Source of the DNA: Vulcanimicrobiota bacterium
GTDB lineage: Bacteria; Vulcanimicrobiota; Vulcanimicrobiia; Vulcanimicrobiales; Vulcanimicrobiaceae
Assembly (NCBI GenBank): GCA_013043945.1
Contig: JABEUW010000074.1
Location: forward strand, 1 to 10,266
Direction: 5' to 3'
Length of the DNA stretch: 10,266 nucleotides
Both the position numbers and the translations under genes were made by a program. The notes under the pieces were generated by a model. The model was given only the letters and a program-made list of their open reading frames with translations, was not told the DNA's origin and made no database searches. Positions 1-7,589 of the stretch are shown here, in pieces. Position 1 is the first letter of the stretch. Each line of letters starts with the position of its first letter.

Positions 1-35
1 GGCTGGGGGTTCCGCCTCCGAAGCGCGCTCTGCTC

Positions 36-2408
36 ATGGTACGTCGTTTTCGCGCGCTCGGGCTCGCCTGCGCTCTCCTCGTCCTTTCGCTCGCCCCCGT
101 CGGGGCGGCCCGCCCCATCGTCGATCTCCATCGGCTCGACGGGTACTTCGCGCTCTTCGCCCACGATAGCGACGTGCCGTGGCGGCCGACGGTGGTGCGC
201 CTGGACACCTATTCGAGCGCTCCGGTGAGCTTTGCGGCGTATCCGGTCGATCCGGGCGACGTGCTCACCGCCGGAAGCAACGCGCGTCCGCGCGCGATCG
301 ACGTGAGCCATCGGCGAGCGGTCGTGCGCTGGAACTTCACGCCGCCCGGCGGCTATCGCTTTCAGGCGAACGTCGTGCAGGTGCCTCTGGGATCGCGGGC
401 GGGGTTTTTCGTCGTCGAAGCGCGGCGCGGCGGCGTCGGCGAGCAAGTGTGGATCAATCGTACCGACGTCGGCATGATCGCCAAACAGACGCCGGGCGGC
501 CTGATGATCTATGCGACCGATCTCCATACCGGAAAGCCGCGGCCGCATATGCGCGTGATGTTCGTCGTGAACAGCCGTTTCGTCGTGCGCTATACCGACG
601 CGCACGGGATCGTACGCTGGGATCGCGCGCCGTGGCCGGTCTTCGCGCTCGGCCAGTGGGGCGGCAGCTACGCGTTCGTTTCGTTATTACCGCAGGCGCC
701 GTTGCCGGCGGAGGTGTTGGGCGTGCGCTTGGAGAGCGCGGTCGTGCACGCGGGTGAGAGCGTGCGCATCGTCGGCTTCGCGCGGACGCGCGACGGCGAA
801 CTGTTGCGTCCGGCGCGCGGCGACGTGACGGTGAGCGTTCGGAACGGGCCGATTTCCGTCGCCGACGTGCGCGTTCCACTCGACCGCGCCGGCGCGTTCT
901 CCACGACCGTTGCGATACCCGCCGACGCACGTAGCGGCGATTATGCGGTGCTCGCACAAGGTGCGTCGGGGATCGCGGGCGCGACGCTGCACGTCGATGC
1001 CGACGCGAATGGGATTGCGTTGAGCGTGCGCTCGGCGTGCAACGGGCGCTGCCCCGCGAACGCCGCCATTCCGCTGCACATCGAAGCTCGTCGCGACGGC
1101 CGCCCGGTCGGCGATCTTCCCGTCTCGGTCGAGATCGTCCGCTCTCCGCACGTCGTCGTCGGATACGAGGAGAAGCGCCGACCGTGGGCGATTTCGAAGT
1201 GGCTCGACACGACCGCGCGCACGAACGCCGAGGGCGCCGCCGAGGTCGAGATTCCTATGCCGACCGACGGCCTCGCCTCGACCTACGGCGTGACGATTTC
1301 TTCGGGCGGAGCGAGTGCGGAAACGCGCGTCACGGTTCCCACGGCACCGTTTACGATTCGCGTGCGGCCGTTTCATCGACGTCAGTCGCTGGGCACGCCG
1401 CTCGGGTTCGATATCTACGCCAATAACGTCGATACGCTCGCCCCGCTCGGGGGCGCAAAAGTCGTCGTTACGCTTTCGCACGGCGCGTCGGTGCAACGCC
1501 AAGTGTTAACGCTCGGTGCCAACGGGTTCGTGCGCGGTGCGTTCAGTACGCCCGATCTCGGTACGAATCTGATCGTCGCCGAGATCGAACGAAACGGCGA
1601 AAAAGCGAAGGACGCCGACCAAGTGAACGTCGTGCCGCAGGCGCAAGATACCGGTGCGATCGGCAGTGCGGCGCTCGCGCTCTCGCTCTCCGGCTCGCGC
1701 TTTACGCAAGGCGAAAAAATCGGCGTTACCGCGCGCTCGCCGGGCGCGCGCGGGGATACGCTCTTCACGTTGGAGAGTGCGTTAGGGGTAGAATCCGACG
1801 TCGCGGGAGACGGGAACGGGCTCTCGCACGGTACGTTCGTCGCACGGACGGCATTGGGCACGGTCTCGATCGGTGCGGCGATGGTGCGTGCCGGCGCGAT
1901 CGAATGGAATACCATCGCTCTGCCGCTCGATACGCCGGGACGCCCCGCGCAGGCGAGATTGCGGGTGCTCGGCGGCGACGCGCGCCCCGGAATGCTCGCG
2001 AAGCTCGCGATGGGCCCCTTCGCCGACGGCGCGGGAACGGTCGTGTTGCGCATCAGTCGCGGCGTTCCGTCGGGAAGCGCGCTCTTCGACGACGCACCGG
2101 GGCTGCTCGCGGTCGGCGCGACCCTCACGCAAAATAGCGCGCCGCCCGAAACCACGTGGCATCCGTGGGTCGATTCGACCGGCAAGCACCCCGAAGTGCT
2201 CGGCTTCGAGCGCGTCGCATTGCCGCCGAGCAACCTCACGATCGCGGAATCCGATACCTCGACGGTTTCCTGGAGCGTCGAGCCGTCGCTCGGCGATATT
2301 CTGCCGTTCCATTTGCCGGGTGACGCCGGGCGCTACACGCTCTCGATTCTCAAAATCTGCGACGACGGCCGCGTCGTCGCCGGTTCGATGCGTCTCGAGG
2401 TGCGATGA
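36..2408 (+). CDS. Secreted macroglobulin (MG)-domain protein, A2M-like without thioester domain
   Basis: A 790-residue exported protein made almost wholly of beta-sandwich-like segments. Residues 1-25 form a signal peptide (basic MVRRFR, then a hydrophobic core ending near PVGA-A). No later membrane span is evident. Residues 150-220 and 225-320 look like macroglobulin/Ig-like repeats. Residues 436-535 and 555-630 resemble bacterial alpha-2-macroglobulin MG segments (GTNLIVAEIERNG at 509-521; FTQGEKIGVTARSPG at 556-570, then TLFTLE). Residues 703-735, with PPETTWHPW and LPPSNLT, recall the A2M stretch just before the complement-like part. The thioester motif (CxEQ) and the alpha-helical TED domain are absent, so it cannot trap proteases covalently as YfaS-type A2M does. 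Cys335 and Cys339 (CNGRC) could form a small disulphide loop. The start was chosen for the signal peptide; no Shine-Dalgarno is visible in the 35 bases upstream. The stop overlaps polA. A surface or periplasmic structural or binding role is inferred; the exact function is unknown. Confidence 0.7.
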   Translation: MVRRFRALGLACALLVLSLAPVGAARPIVDLHRLDGYFALFAHDSDVPWRPTVVRLDTYSSAPVSFAAYPVDPGDVLTAGSNARPRAIDVSHRRAVVRWNFTPPGGYRFQANVVQVPLGSRAGFFVVEARRGGVGEQVWINRTDVGMIAKQTPGGLMIYATDLHTGKPRPHMRVMFVVNSRFVVRYTDAHGIVRWDRAPWPVFALGQWGGSYAFVSLLPQAPLPAEVLGVRLESAVVHAGESVRIVGFARTRDGELLRPARGDVTVSVRNGPISVADVRVPLDRAGAFSTTVAIPADARSGDYAVLAQGASGIAGATLHVDADANGIALSVRSACNGRCPANAAIPLHIEARRDGRPVGDLPVSVEIVRSPHVVVGYEEKRRPWAISKWLDTTARTNAEGAAEVEIPMPTDGLASTYGVTISSGGASAETRVTVPTAPFTIRVRPFHRRQSLGTPLGFDIYANNVDTLAPLGGAKVVVTLSHGASVQRQVLTLGANGFVRGAFSTPDLGTNLIVAEIERNGEKAKDADQVNVVPQAQDTGAIGSAALALSLSGSRFTQGEKIGVTARSPGARGDTLFTLESALGVESDVAGDGNGLSHGTFVARTALGTVSIGAAMVRAGAIEWNTIALPLDTPGRPAQARLRVLGGDARPGMLAKLAMGPFADGAGTVVLRISRGVPSGSALFDDAPGLLAVGATLTQNSAPPETTWHPWVDSTGKHPEVLGFERVALPPSNLTIAESDTSTVSWSVEPSLGDILPFHLPGDAGRYTLSILKICDDGRVVAGSMRLEVR
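2397..2402 (+). promoter_or_regulatory. Ribosome binding site of polA, inside the upstream gene
   Basis: GAGGTG lies in the last codons of the macroglobulin-type gene. Two adjacent ATG codons follow: 2405 (2 bases away) and 2408 (5 bases away). The spacing favours 2408, which shortens Pol I by a single Met. Either start overlaps the upstream stop codon, which implies translational coupling. Confidence 0.5.
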
Positions 2409-5032
2409 TGGCCGAAGAACGCCGCCTGCTGTTGCTCGATACATACGGGCTCGTCTATCGCGCCTTTTTTGCATTGCCGCCGTTGACGACGGCCGGCGGC
2501 GTGCCGATTAACGCCGCCTATGGGTTTACGACGACGTTGGTAAAAATTCTCGAGAATGAAAAACCGACGCACGCGATCGCCGCATTCGACCGCGGACTTC
2601 CCGCGCATCGCATGGAGATGATGCCGCAGTATAAGGCGCAACGCGAAGCGATGCCCGACGAGCTTCGCTCGCAGTTTGCATTGGTACGTCGCGTGCTCGA
2701 GGTCTTCGGCATTCCGATTGCGGAACTCGACGGGAACGAGGCCGACGACATCATCGCGACGCTCGCCGCGCAGGCGGAGCGCGCCGGCGCGCAGACGTTG
2801 GTGGTGACGGGCGATAACGATTTGCTGCAAATCGTCGACGATGCGACGATGGTGCTCGCCACGCGGCGCAGCGTCACCGATCTCGTGCGCTACGACCGCG
2901 CCGCGGTGCGCGAACGCTACGGGCTCACCCCCGAGCAACTCGCCGATTATCGCGGCCTCAAAGGCGATCCCTCCGATAATCTTCCCGGCATTCCGGGCAT
3001 CGGTGAGAAAACGGCGATCGCGCTCATGCAATCCGCCGGGACGCTCGATGCATTGCTCGCCGATCCCGCGCTCGCCGGAAAGCCGCGTTGGGAAGCGCTG
3101 GTGCGCGAATACGGCGAGCAAGCGCGACTCTGCCGCGACGTTTCGCGCGTCGACCGCAACTTGCCGGTGACGCTGGATTGGGAGGCGGCGCGCCTGCGCA
3201 CGCCCGACGCGTCGCGTCAGTACGCGCTCTACCGCGAACTCGAATTTCGCACGTTGCTTCGAAAGCTCGAACCGCCGCCGTCGAACGGCGACCTGCCGTT
3301 AATGGCGTCGTTGCGCGCCCCCGACGGCGCGTTTCGCTCCTACGTCGCTGCGGTCGATCCCCCCGACTTCGTGCAGCTCTGCGGCGAATTGCAGGCGATG
3401 GCCGATGCGCCGCGCGTCGCGTTGGCGATCGAGGGCGACGCGCTCGGCGCGAGCGCCGCACCGCACGCGGGGCTTTCGTTCCATCTCGATGCGTTGCGCG
3501 GCGAACCGGTGCGTCGCGCGCTCGAAGCGGCAATGCACGGGGCGGGGCGTGTCGTCGGATACGATACGAAACGGATCGTACGCGCCTTCGACGCCTACGG
3601 CGTGCGGGTGCCGCAGTTCGCCGACGACGCGATGCTCGCCGCGCATCTGTTAGAGCCGTCGCGGAGTTGTACCGACCCCGCTGAGGCCGCCCTGCTCGTG
3701 CTCGACGAAGAGCCGGTGCGCGATGCGGCGGTCTTTGCCGATATCGCGGCTCGCGTCGCGCAGCGGGCGAACGAACTGCTCGGCGAGCGCGAACAACTCG
3801 CGCTCTATCGCGAGGTCGAACTTCCGTTGCCGCCGATTCTCGCGCGCATGGAAGAGGCGGGAATTGCGATCGACGCCGAAGCGTTGCAGGCATTTTCGCT
3901 CGAACTCACCGCAAATATCGCGACCTTGGCGGAGCGCGTCGTCGAAGCGGCGGGGGAGCCGCTCAATATCGGTTCGCCGCAACAACTCGGGCGGGTGCTC
4001 TTTGAAAAGCTCGGGATTCCCGGCGGCAAAAAAAATAAGACCGGTTGGGCGACCGGTGCCGAAATTTTGCAACCGCTCGCGCGCGAGTATCCGATCTGCG
4101 CCGATATTTTAGAGTGGCGCGAGCTTACGAAACTCAAGAACACCTACGTCGACGTGCTGCCGGCGCTCCGCGACCCGAAGGACGGGCGCGTTCATACGGT
4201 TTTCAATCAGACCGTCACCGCGACGGGGCGCCTCTCTTCGACCAATCCCAACTTGCAGAACATTCCGGTGCGCGCTGGCATCGGGCGACGCATTCGCCGC
4301 GCCTTCGTCGCGAGCGCGCCGGGGCGTTTGCTGTTAAGCGCCGATTATAGCCAGATCGAACTGCGCTTGATGGCGCATCTCTCCGGCGATGAAGCGATGC
4401 GCCGCGCATTCCGCGAAGGGATCGATATTCACGATTTCACCGCACGCGAGATCTTCGGCCTCGCTCCGGGGATGCCGATCGAGAGCGAGCAGCGACGCAT
4501 GGCGAAGGTGGTGAATTTTGGGTTGCTCTACGGCATGTCCGATTTTGGGCTCGCGGCGCGCCTAGAGATCGATCGCACCCTCGCACGGAGTATTACCGAG
4601 CGCTACTTCGCTCGCTTTCCCAGCGTTCGCGCCTACATCGCCAAGACGTTGGAGCGCGGTCGCGAGGACGGATACGTCAGCACGATTCTCGGGCGGCGGC
4701 GCTATATGCCGGCTCTGACCTCGAGCAATGCGATGCTCCGCAACGCCGCCGAACGCGAGGCGACGAACGCACCGCTGCAAGGCAGTGCCGCAGACTTGAT
4801 GAAGTTGGCGATGATTCGCGTCGATCGAGCGTTACGAGAGCGCGGGGAGGATGCCGTGTTACTGTTACAGATTCATGACGAGTTGTTGATCGACGTCGCC
4901 GCCGAGGCGCGCGACCGCGTCGCCGCGATCGCGCGCGAGGCGATGGTTCGCGCGATGGAGCTCTCGGTTCCGCTCGACGTCAGCGTGAAGGCGGGCGCGA
5001 ATTGGGCCGAGACGGAGAGCTTCGATGCTTAG
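2405..5032 (+). CDS. polA: DNA polymerase I (family A)
   Basis: Fills gaps in repair and removes Okazaki primers in the cytoplasm. At 875 residues it has the usual full length. The 5' nuclease domain (about 7-290) keeps D12, YKAQR (76-80), EADD (112-115), TGDND (135-139) and the helix-hairpin-helix region GDPSDNLPGIPGIGEKTA. The polymerase domain (about 465-875) has motif A DYSQIELRL (D647), motif B RMAKVVNFGLLYG (K701, F705, Y709) and motif C QIHDE (D825, E826). F705 is the residue that disfavours dideoxynucleotides in E. coli Pol I. The middle 3'-5' exonuclease-like domain (about 310-455) seems inactive: the first metal-binding Asp is Ala341 in AIEGD, and the later Asp positions are also missing, as in Taq and Bacillus Pol I. 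The gene overlaps the upstream gene by ATGA and the downstream DUF192 gene by 8 bp. The start may be 2408 instead of 2405. Confidence 0.97.
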   Translation: MMAEERRLLLLDTYGLVYRAFFALPPLTTAGGVPINAAYGFTTTLVKILENEKPTHAIAAFDRGLPAHRMEMMPQYKAQREAMPDELRSQFALVRRVLEVFGIPIAELDGNEADDIIATLAAQAERAGAQTLVVTGDNDLLQIVDDATMVLATRRSVTDLVRYDRAAVRERYGLTPEQLADYRGLKGDPSDNLPGIPGIGEKTAIALMQSAGTLDALLADPALAGKPRWEALVREYGEQARLCRDVSRVDRNLPVTLDWEAARLRTPDASRQYALYRELEFRTLLRKLEPPPSNGDLPLMASLRAPDGAFRSYVAAVDPPDFVQLCGELQAMADAPRVALAIEGDALGASAAPHAGLSFHLDALRGEPVRRALEAAMHGAGRVVGYDTKRIVRAFDAYGVRVPQFADDAMLAAHLLEPSRSCTDPAEAALLVLDEEPVRDAAVFADIAARVAQRANELLGEREQLALYREVELPLPPILARMEEAGIAIDAEALQAFSLELTANIATLAERVVEAAGEPLNIGSPQQLGRVLFEKLGIPGGKKNKTGWATGAEILQPLAREYPICADILEWRELTKLKNTYVDVLPALRDPKDGRVHTVFNQTVTATGRLSSTNPNLQNIPVRAGIGRRIRRAFVASAPGRLLLSADYSQIELRLMAHLSGDEAMRRAFREGIDIHDFTAREIFGLAPGMPIESEQRRMAKVVNFGLLYGMSDFGLAARLEIDRTLARSITERYFARFPSVRAYIAKTLERGREDGYVSTILGRRRYMPALTSSNAMLRNAAEREATNAPLQGSAADLMKLAMIRVDRALRERGEDAVLLLQIHDELLIDVAAEARDRVAAIAREAMVRAMELSVPLDVSVKAGANWAETESFDA
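5014..5019 (+). promoter_or_regulatory. Ribosome binding site of the DUF192 gene
   Basis: GGAGAG inside the end of polA lies 5 bases before ATG 5025. It supports that start, which gives an 8-bp overlap with polA. Confidence 0.5.
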
Positions 5033-5456
5033 CGCACTCTATGCCGCGCTGTTGATCGCGCAGCAATCTTCGCTGCCGGTGGTAACGGTGCAGGCACCGC
5101 GGAGCGCGATGCATCTTTGGGTCGCGCGCAGCGGGCGTCAGCACGAACTTGGCCTGATGGAACGCACGCATCTCGATCCCGCACAGGGAATGATCTTCGT
5201 TTTCCGTCGCAATGACGAACGCTATTTTTGGATGAAAGATACGCTAATGCCGCTCGATATGGTCTTTATCGAACGGAGCGGTTTGGTGCGCGCCGTCCTC
5301 TCGCGCGTCCCGGTGCTGCCGCCGGGAGTTCGGGATAGCAAGATCCCATTGGAGCACGCGCGCGCGGAGTACGTCATCGAGTTGGGCGCCGGTGAAGCGT
5401 TACGGCTCGGCATCGTTGCCGGCGAGCGATTGACGATTCCAGCGCTGCCGAAGTAA
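5025..5456 (+). CDS. DUF192 family exported protein
   Basis: A 143-residue protein of the DUF192 family (Pfam PF02643), a small beta-rich domain of unknown biochemical role. Family hallmarks are seen in order: ELGLMER (41-47), GMIFVF (55-60), FWMKDT (68-73), PLDMVFIE (76-83) and the tail EYVIELGAGEALRLGIVAGERL. The short hydrophobic N-terminus (MLSALYAALLIA) looks like a signal peptide or anchor, as in many members, so the domain probably sits outside the cytoplasm. The Cys often found before the conserved Pro in the middle of the domain is replaced here by VLPPGVRDSKIPLEHA. It overlaps polA by 8 bp and ends 15 bp before mutM, so it is probably co-transcribed with both. Nothing in the sequence ties its function to DNA repair. 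Confidence 0.88.
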   Translation: MLSALYAALLIAQQSSLPVVTVQAPRSAMHLWVARSGRQHELGLMERTHLDPAQGMIFVFRRNDERYFWMKDTLMPLDMVFIERSGLVRAVLSRVPVLPPGVRDSKIPLEHARAEYVIELGAGEALRLGIVAGERLTIPALPK

Positions 5457-5471
5457 GGCGCCCTCGCCGCA

Positions 5472-6284
5472 ATGCCCGAACTCCCCGAGGTAGAGACGAT
5501 CGCCCGCGGCCTGCGCCGCGCGCTAGTGGGGGCCGAGATCGTTGCGGTCGAGGTGCGGAAGGCGAAGATGGCGCAGGCACCGGCCGGGCTCGATTTCGCC
5601 GAGAGCCTGCGTGGCGAACGCATCGCGGGGATCGAGCGGCGCGCGAAGGTCGTCGTTATCGCGCTCGGCTCGGGGCGCCGCCTGCTCACCTCGCTACGTA
5701 TGACGGGGCGTTTGGTGGTGCAGCGCCCCGAGGAGCGGGATTTTCCTGCGACCTATGTCGTTCTCGCGCTCGCCGACGGGCGCCGGCTCGCCTTCGCCGA
5801 CGTTCGGACCTTCGGCCGCATGCGCCTCATCGACCCAAACGAGCCGTGGGATGCCGATATTGGCCCCGAACCGCTCGAGCGCGCCTTTACAGGCGAGCGC
5901 TTTGGCGCTATCCTTGCGAAGCGAAGAACGCCGATCAAGGCTTTGCTTCTCGATCAGCGGCGAGTCGCAGGCATAGGGAACATCTATGCATGCGAGTCGC
6001 TTTGGCTCGCCGGAATTCGGCCGAGTCGCCCCGCAGGGTCGCTGCGGGGGCCGGCGCGCGAGCGCTTGCGCCGCTCCATCATCGATGTGCTCGAACGAGC
6101 GATCGAGATGCGCGGCACGACCGTCGACGATTACGTCGACGCCGAGGGTCTCAAAGGCGGCTTTCAAAACGCCCTTGCGGTCTACGGACGACTCGGGGAA
6201 GGTTGCCTGCGCTGCGGGTCGCCGATCCGGAGAACGGTTATCGCGGGTCGAGGCACCTGGTGGTGCGGGCAATGTCAACGGTAA
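5472..6284 (+). CDS. mutM: Formamidopyrimidine-DNA glycosylase (Fpg/MutM)
   Basis: A bifunctional glycosylase/AP lyase that removes 8-oxoguanine and ring-opened purines, starting base-excision repair. It is 270 residues, the normal length. The catalytic N-terminus PELPEVE follows the initiator Met; Pro2 is the nucleophile and Glu3 the acid, so the start is fixed at 5472. Lys59 in RRAKVVVIAL matches the conserved DNA-phosphate-binding Lys. Met77 (LRMTG), Arg112 and Phe114 (DVRTFGR) fill the void-filling positions. The H2TH part contains LLLDQRRVAGIGNIYACESLW (about 158-178). GTTVDDYVDAEG and GGFQ (about 216-232) lead to a zinc finger with Cys245, Cys248, Cys265 and Cys268, and Arg260 in the finger loop. 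All key residues are present, so the enzyme should be active. It lies 15 bp after the DUF192 gene; its ribosome binding site is weak. Its oxidised-base repair products would be gap-filled by the nearby polA product. Confidence 0.97.
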   Translation: MPELPEVETIARGLRRALVGAEIVAVEVRKAKMAQAPAGLDFAESLRGERIAGIERRAKVVVIALGSGRRLLTSLRMTGRLVVQRPEERDFPATYVVLALADGRRLAFADVRTFGRMRLIDPNEPWDADIGPEPLERAFTGERFGAILAKRRTPIKALLLDQRRVAGIGNIYACESLWLAGIRPSRPAGSLRGPARERLRRSIIDVLERAIEMRGTTVDDYVDAEGLKGGFQNALAVYGRLGEGCLRCGSPIRRTVIAGRGTWWCGQCQR

Positions 6285-6319
6285 GCTTCGCAAAATAAAA
6301 AATTAAAGGCAGGACAACA
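6285..6319 (+). promoter_or_regulatory. A-rich 5' leader and ribosome binding site of rpsA
   Basis: After the mutM stop, an A/T-rich run (6291-6307) stands out in this GC-rich window and is followed by AAAGGCAGGA (6305-6314), a good Shine-Dalgarno-like stretch. AGGA lies 5 bases before ATC 6320 and 8 bases before ATC 6323. An in-frame TAA at 6296-6298 closes the frame upstream, so translation of S1 must begin after it. A/U-rich leaders are known binding sites for S1, and E. coli S1 represses its own mRNA. Autoregulation here is inference. Confidence 0.5.
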
Positions 6320-7516
6320 ATCATCTCTACCACCGAACTCGCCCATCCGCAGGGCGAAGAAGAAGATCAGCTCGCGCTCGAGCAGCGTCTCTACGAAGAA
6401 TCGCTGCGCGTTCTCGACGAAGGCCAAGTTCTCAACGGCATGATCGTGCAGAAAGACAAAGACGAGTTTCTCGTCGATGTCGGCGGCAAATCGGAGGGCG
6501 TACTGCCCTTCCGCGAGTTGTCGCTCGCGATCGATCCCAAGAGCCTCAAAGTTGGGGACTCGCTCGAAGTGATGATCCATCGCATCGACGAGCTCGACGG
6601 AACCCTCTTCCTCTCCGAACGTCGCGCGCGCGCGCTCAAGACGTGGGAGAAAGTTATCGAATCGCACGAACGCGATGAAGTCATCGAAGCGACCGTCACG
6701 CAAGTGGTCAAGGGCGGCGTTCTCGTCGATCTCGGCATGCGCGGCTTCGTTCCGGCTTCGCAGATTCGCCGTCAACCCGTCGGCAATCTCGAAGAGACGA
6801 TCGGCCAGCAATTGCGCTTGAAAGTGATCGACCTCGACCACAAGCGCCATCGCGTCGTTCTTTCGCAGCGTCTCGTTCTTGAAGAAGAGATGCAGGCGAA
6901 GAAACAAGAGCTGCTCGGCATGCTCGAAGTCGGACAGATTCGCGAAGGCGTCGTCGTTCGGCTCGCCGATTTCGGCGCGTTCGTCGATCTCGGCGGCATC
7001 GATGGCCTGATCCACAACAGCGAGCTCTCGTACGCTCGCATCAAGCATCCTTCGGAAGTCGTGAAGATCGGCGATGTCGTCAACGTCGAGATCATGAAGT
7101 TCGATCAAGATGCGAAGAAAGTCAGCCTCTCGCTCAAGCACGCGTTGCCCGATCCTTGGGATCAGCACGCGGACAAGATCTACGAAACCAACCAACTCAC
7201 CGCGCAGATCGTCAAAGTGACGCCGAACTATCTCCTCGTGGAGATCGTCCCCGGCATTCTGGCTATGGTGCCCAAAGGCGAGTTCGATGGTGCTGCAAAC
7301 TACGCGCAGGGGCAGGATGTCAGCGTCACGCTGCTCACCGTCAACCACGCGACGCGCCGCATCACCGCCTCGATCCAGCACGTCGCGGATATTCCGTTGG
7401 AAGAGATCGAAGCGATCGCTATCGACGAGGAAGCCGAGATCGGCCTCCCCGTAGTCGAAGCGGCCGTGCCCGAAGCCGAGAGCTCCGAGAGCTCCGAGAG
7501 CGAAACCACCGCGTAA
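6320..7516 (+). CDS. rpsA: Small-subunit ribosomal protein S1, four S1 domains, non-canonical start
   Basis: Binds mRNA at the 30S platform and helps initiation. Counting from ATC 6320 (398 residues), four S1 (OB-fold) domains are seen: about 36-102 (GQVLNGMIV, FLVDVGGKSEGVLP), 118-186 (GGVLVDLGMRGFVP), 204-274 (GQIREGVVV, FGAFVDLGGIDGLIHNSELS) and 290-355 (more diverged). An acidic Ser/Glu tail (ESSESSESE) ends the protein. Four domains are typical of S1 outside the six-domain Proteobacterial form. The first ATG, at 6440, falls inside the first beta strand of domain 1 and would remove about 40 residues including an acidic lead-in (GEEEDQLALEQRLYEESLRVLDEG). No ATG, GTG or TTG exists in frame between the TAA at 6296 and 6440. 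The likely start is therefore ATC 6320 or 6323, behind AGGA. A base error turning ATG into ATC is the main alternative. Confidence 0.9.
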   Translation: MISTTELAHPQGEEEDQLALEQRLYEESLRVLDEGQVLNGMIVQKDKDEFLVDVGGKSEGVLPFRELSLAIDPKSLKVGDSLEVMIHRIDELDGTLFLSERRARALKTWEKVIESHERDEVIEATVTQVVKGGVLVDLGMRGFVPASQIRRQPVGNLEETIGQQLRLKVIDLDHKRHRVVLSQRLVLEEEMQAKKQELLGMLEVGQIREGVVVRLADFGAFVDLGGIDGLIHNSELSYARIKHPSEVVKIGDVVNVEIMKFDQDAKKVSLSLKHALPDPWDQHADKIYETNQLTAQIVKVTPNYLLVEIVPGILAMVPKGEFDGAANYAQGQDVSVTLLTVNHATRRITASIQHVADIPLEEIEAIAIDEEAEIGLPVVEAAVPEAESSESSESETTA

Positions 7517-7541
7517 GCGGCCTTCGCATCACCGGCAAAAC

Positions 7542-7573
7542 GAGAGGGGAACGCGGGAACGCGTTCCCCTCTC
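7542..7573 (+). terminator. Perfect 14-bp hairpin between rpsA and coaE (putative terminator or mRNA end)
   Basis: The left arm GAGAGGGGAACGCG (7542-7555) pairs perfectly with CGCGTTCCCCTCTC (7560-7573) around the loop GGAA, a GNRA-type tetraloop. It starts 25 bases after the rpsA stop. No T-run follows, so it is not a classic intrinsic terminator. It may end or stabilise the rpsA mRNA, or partly attenuate coaE. The stem is symmetric and could act on either strand. Confidence 0.6.
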
Positions 7574-7589
7574 TGCGTATGAAGCACCC

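Noticed and set aside
1..35. Possible end of an upstream gene at the left edge
   Set aside because: No stop codon or recognisable protein tail can be seen in 35 bases, so no feature can be supported.
687..1502. Long open frame on the - strand under the macroglobulin-type gene
   Set aside because: Arg-rich translation with no domain, signal peptide or motif; a mirror of codon bias in GC-rich DNA.
3024..3893. 289-codon open frame on the - strand under polA
   Set aside because: Extremely Arg-rich low-complexity product opposite conserved polA sequence; shadow frame.
6029..6049. Perfect 8-bp inverted repeat (CCCCGCAG / CTGCGGGG) inside mutM
   Set aside because: It lies in well-conserved coding sequence after the H2TH motif (RPAGSLRG), where family members have similar residues. 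It is most likely a by-product of GC-rich coding.
6275..7381. 368-codon open frame on the - strand under rpsA
   Set aside because: Acidic, Asp/Leu-rich mirror of the S1 reading frame with no recognisable motif; its length follows from the regular GAT/GTC/GAA codon use of rpsA.
7476..7502. Triplicated GAGAGCTCC unit at the end of rpsA
   Set aside because: Encodes ESSESSESE in the acidic S1 tail; simple low-complexity coding repeat, not a mobile or regulatory repeat.
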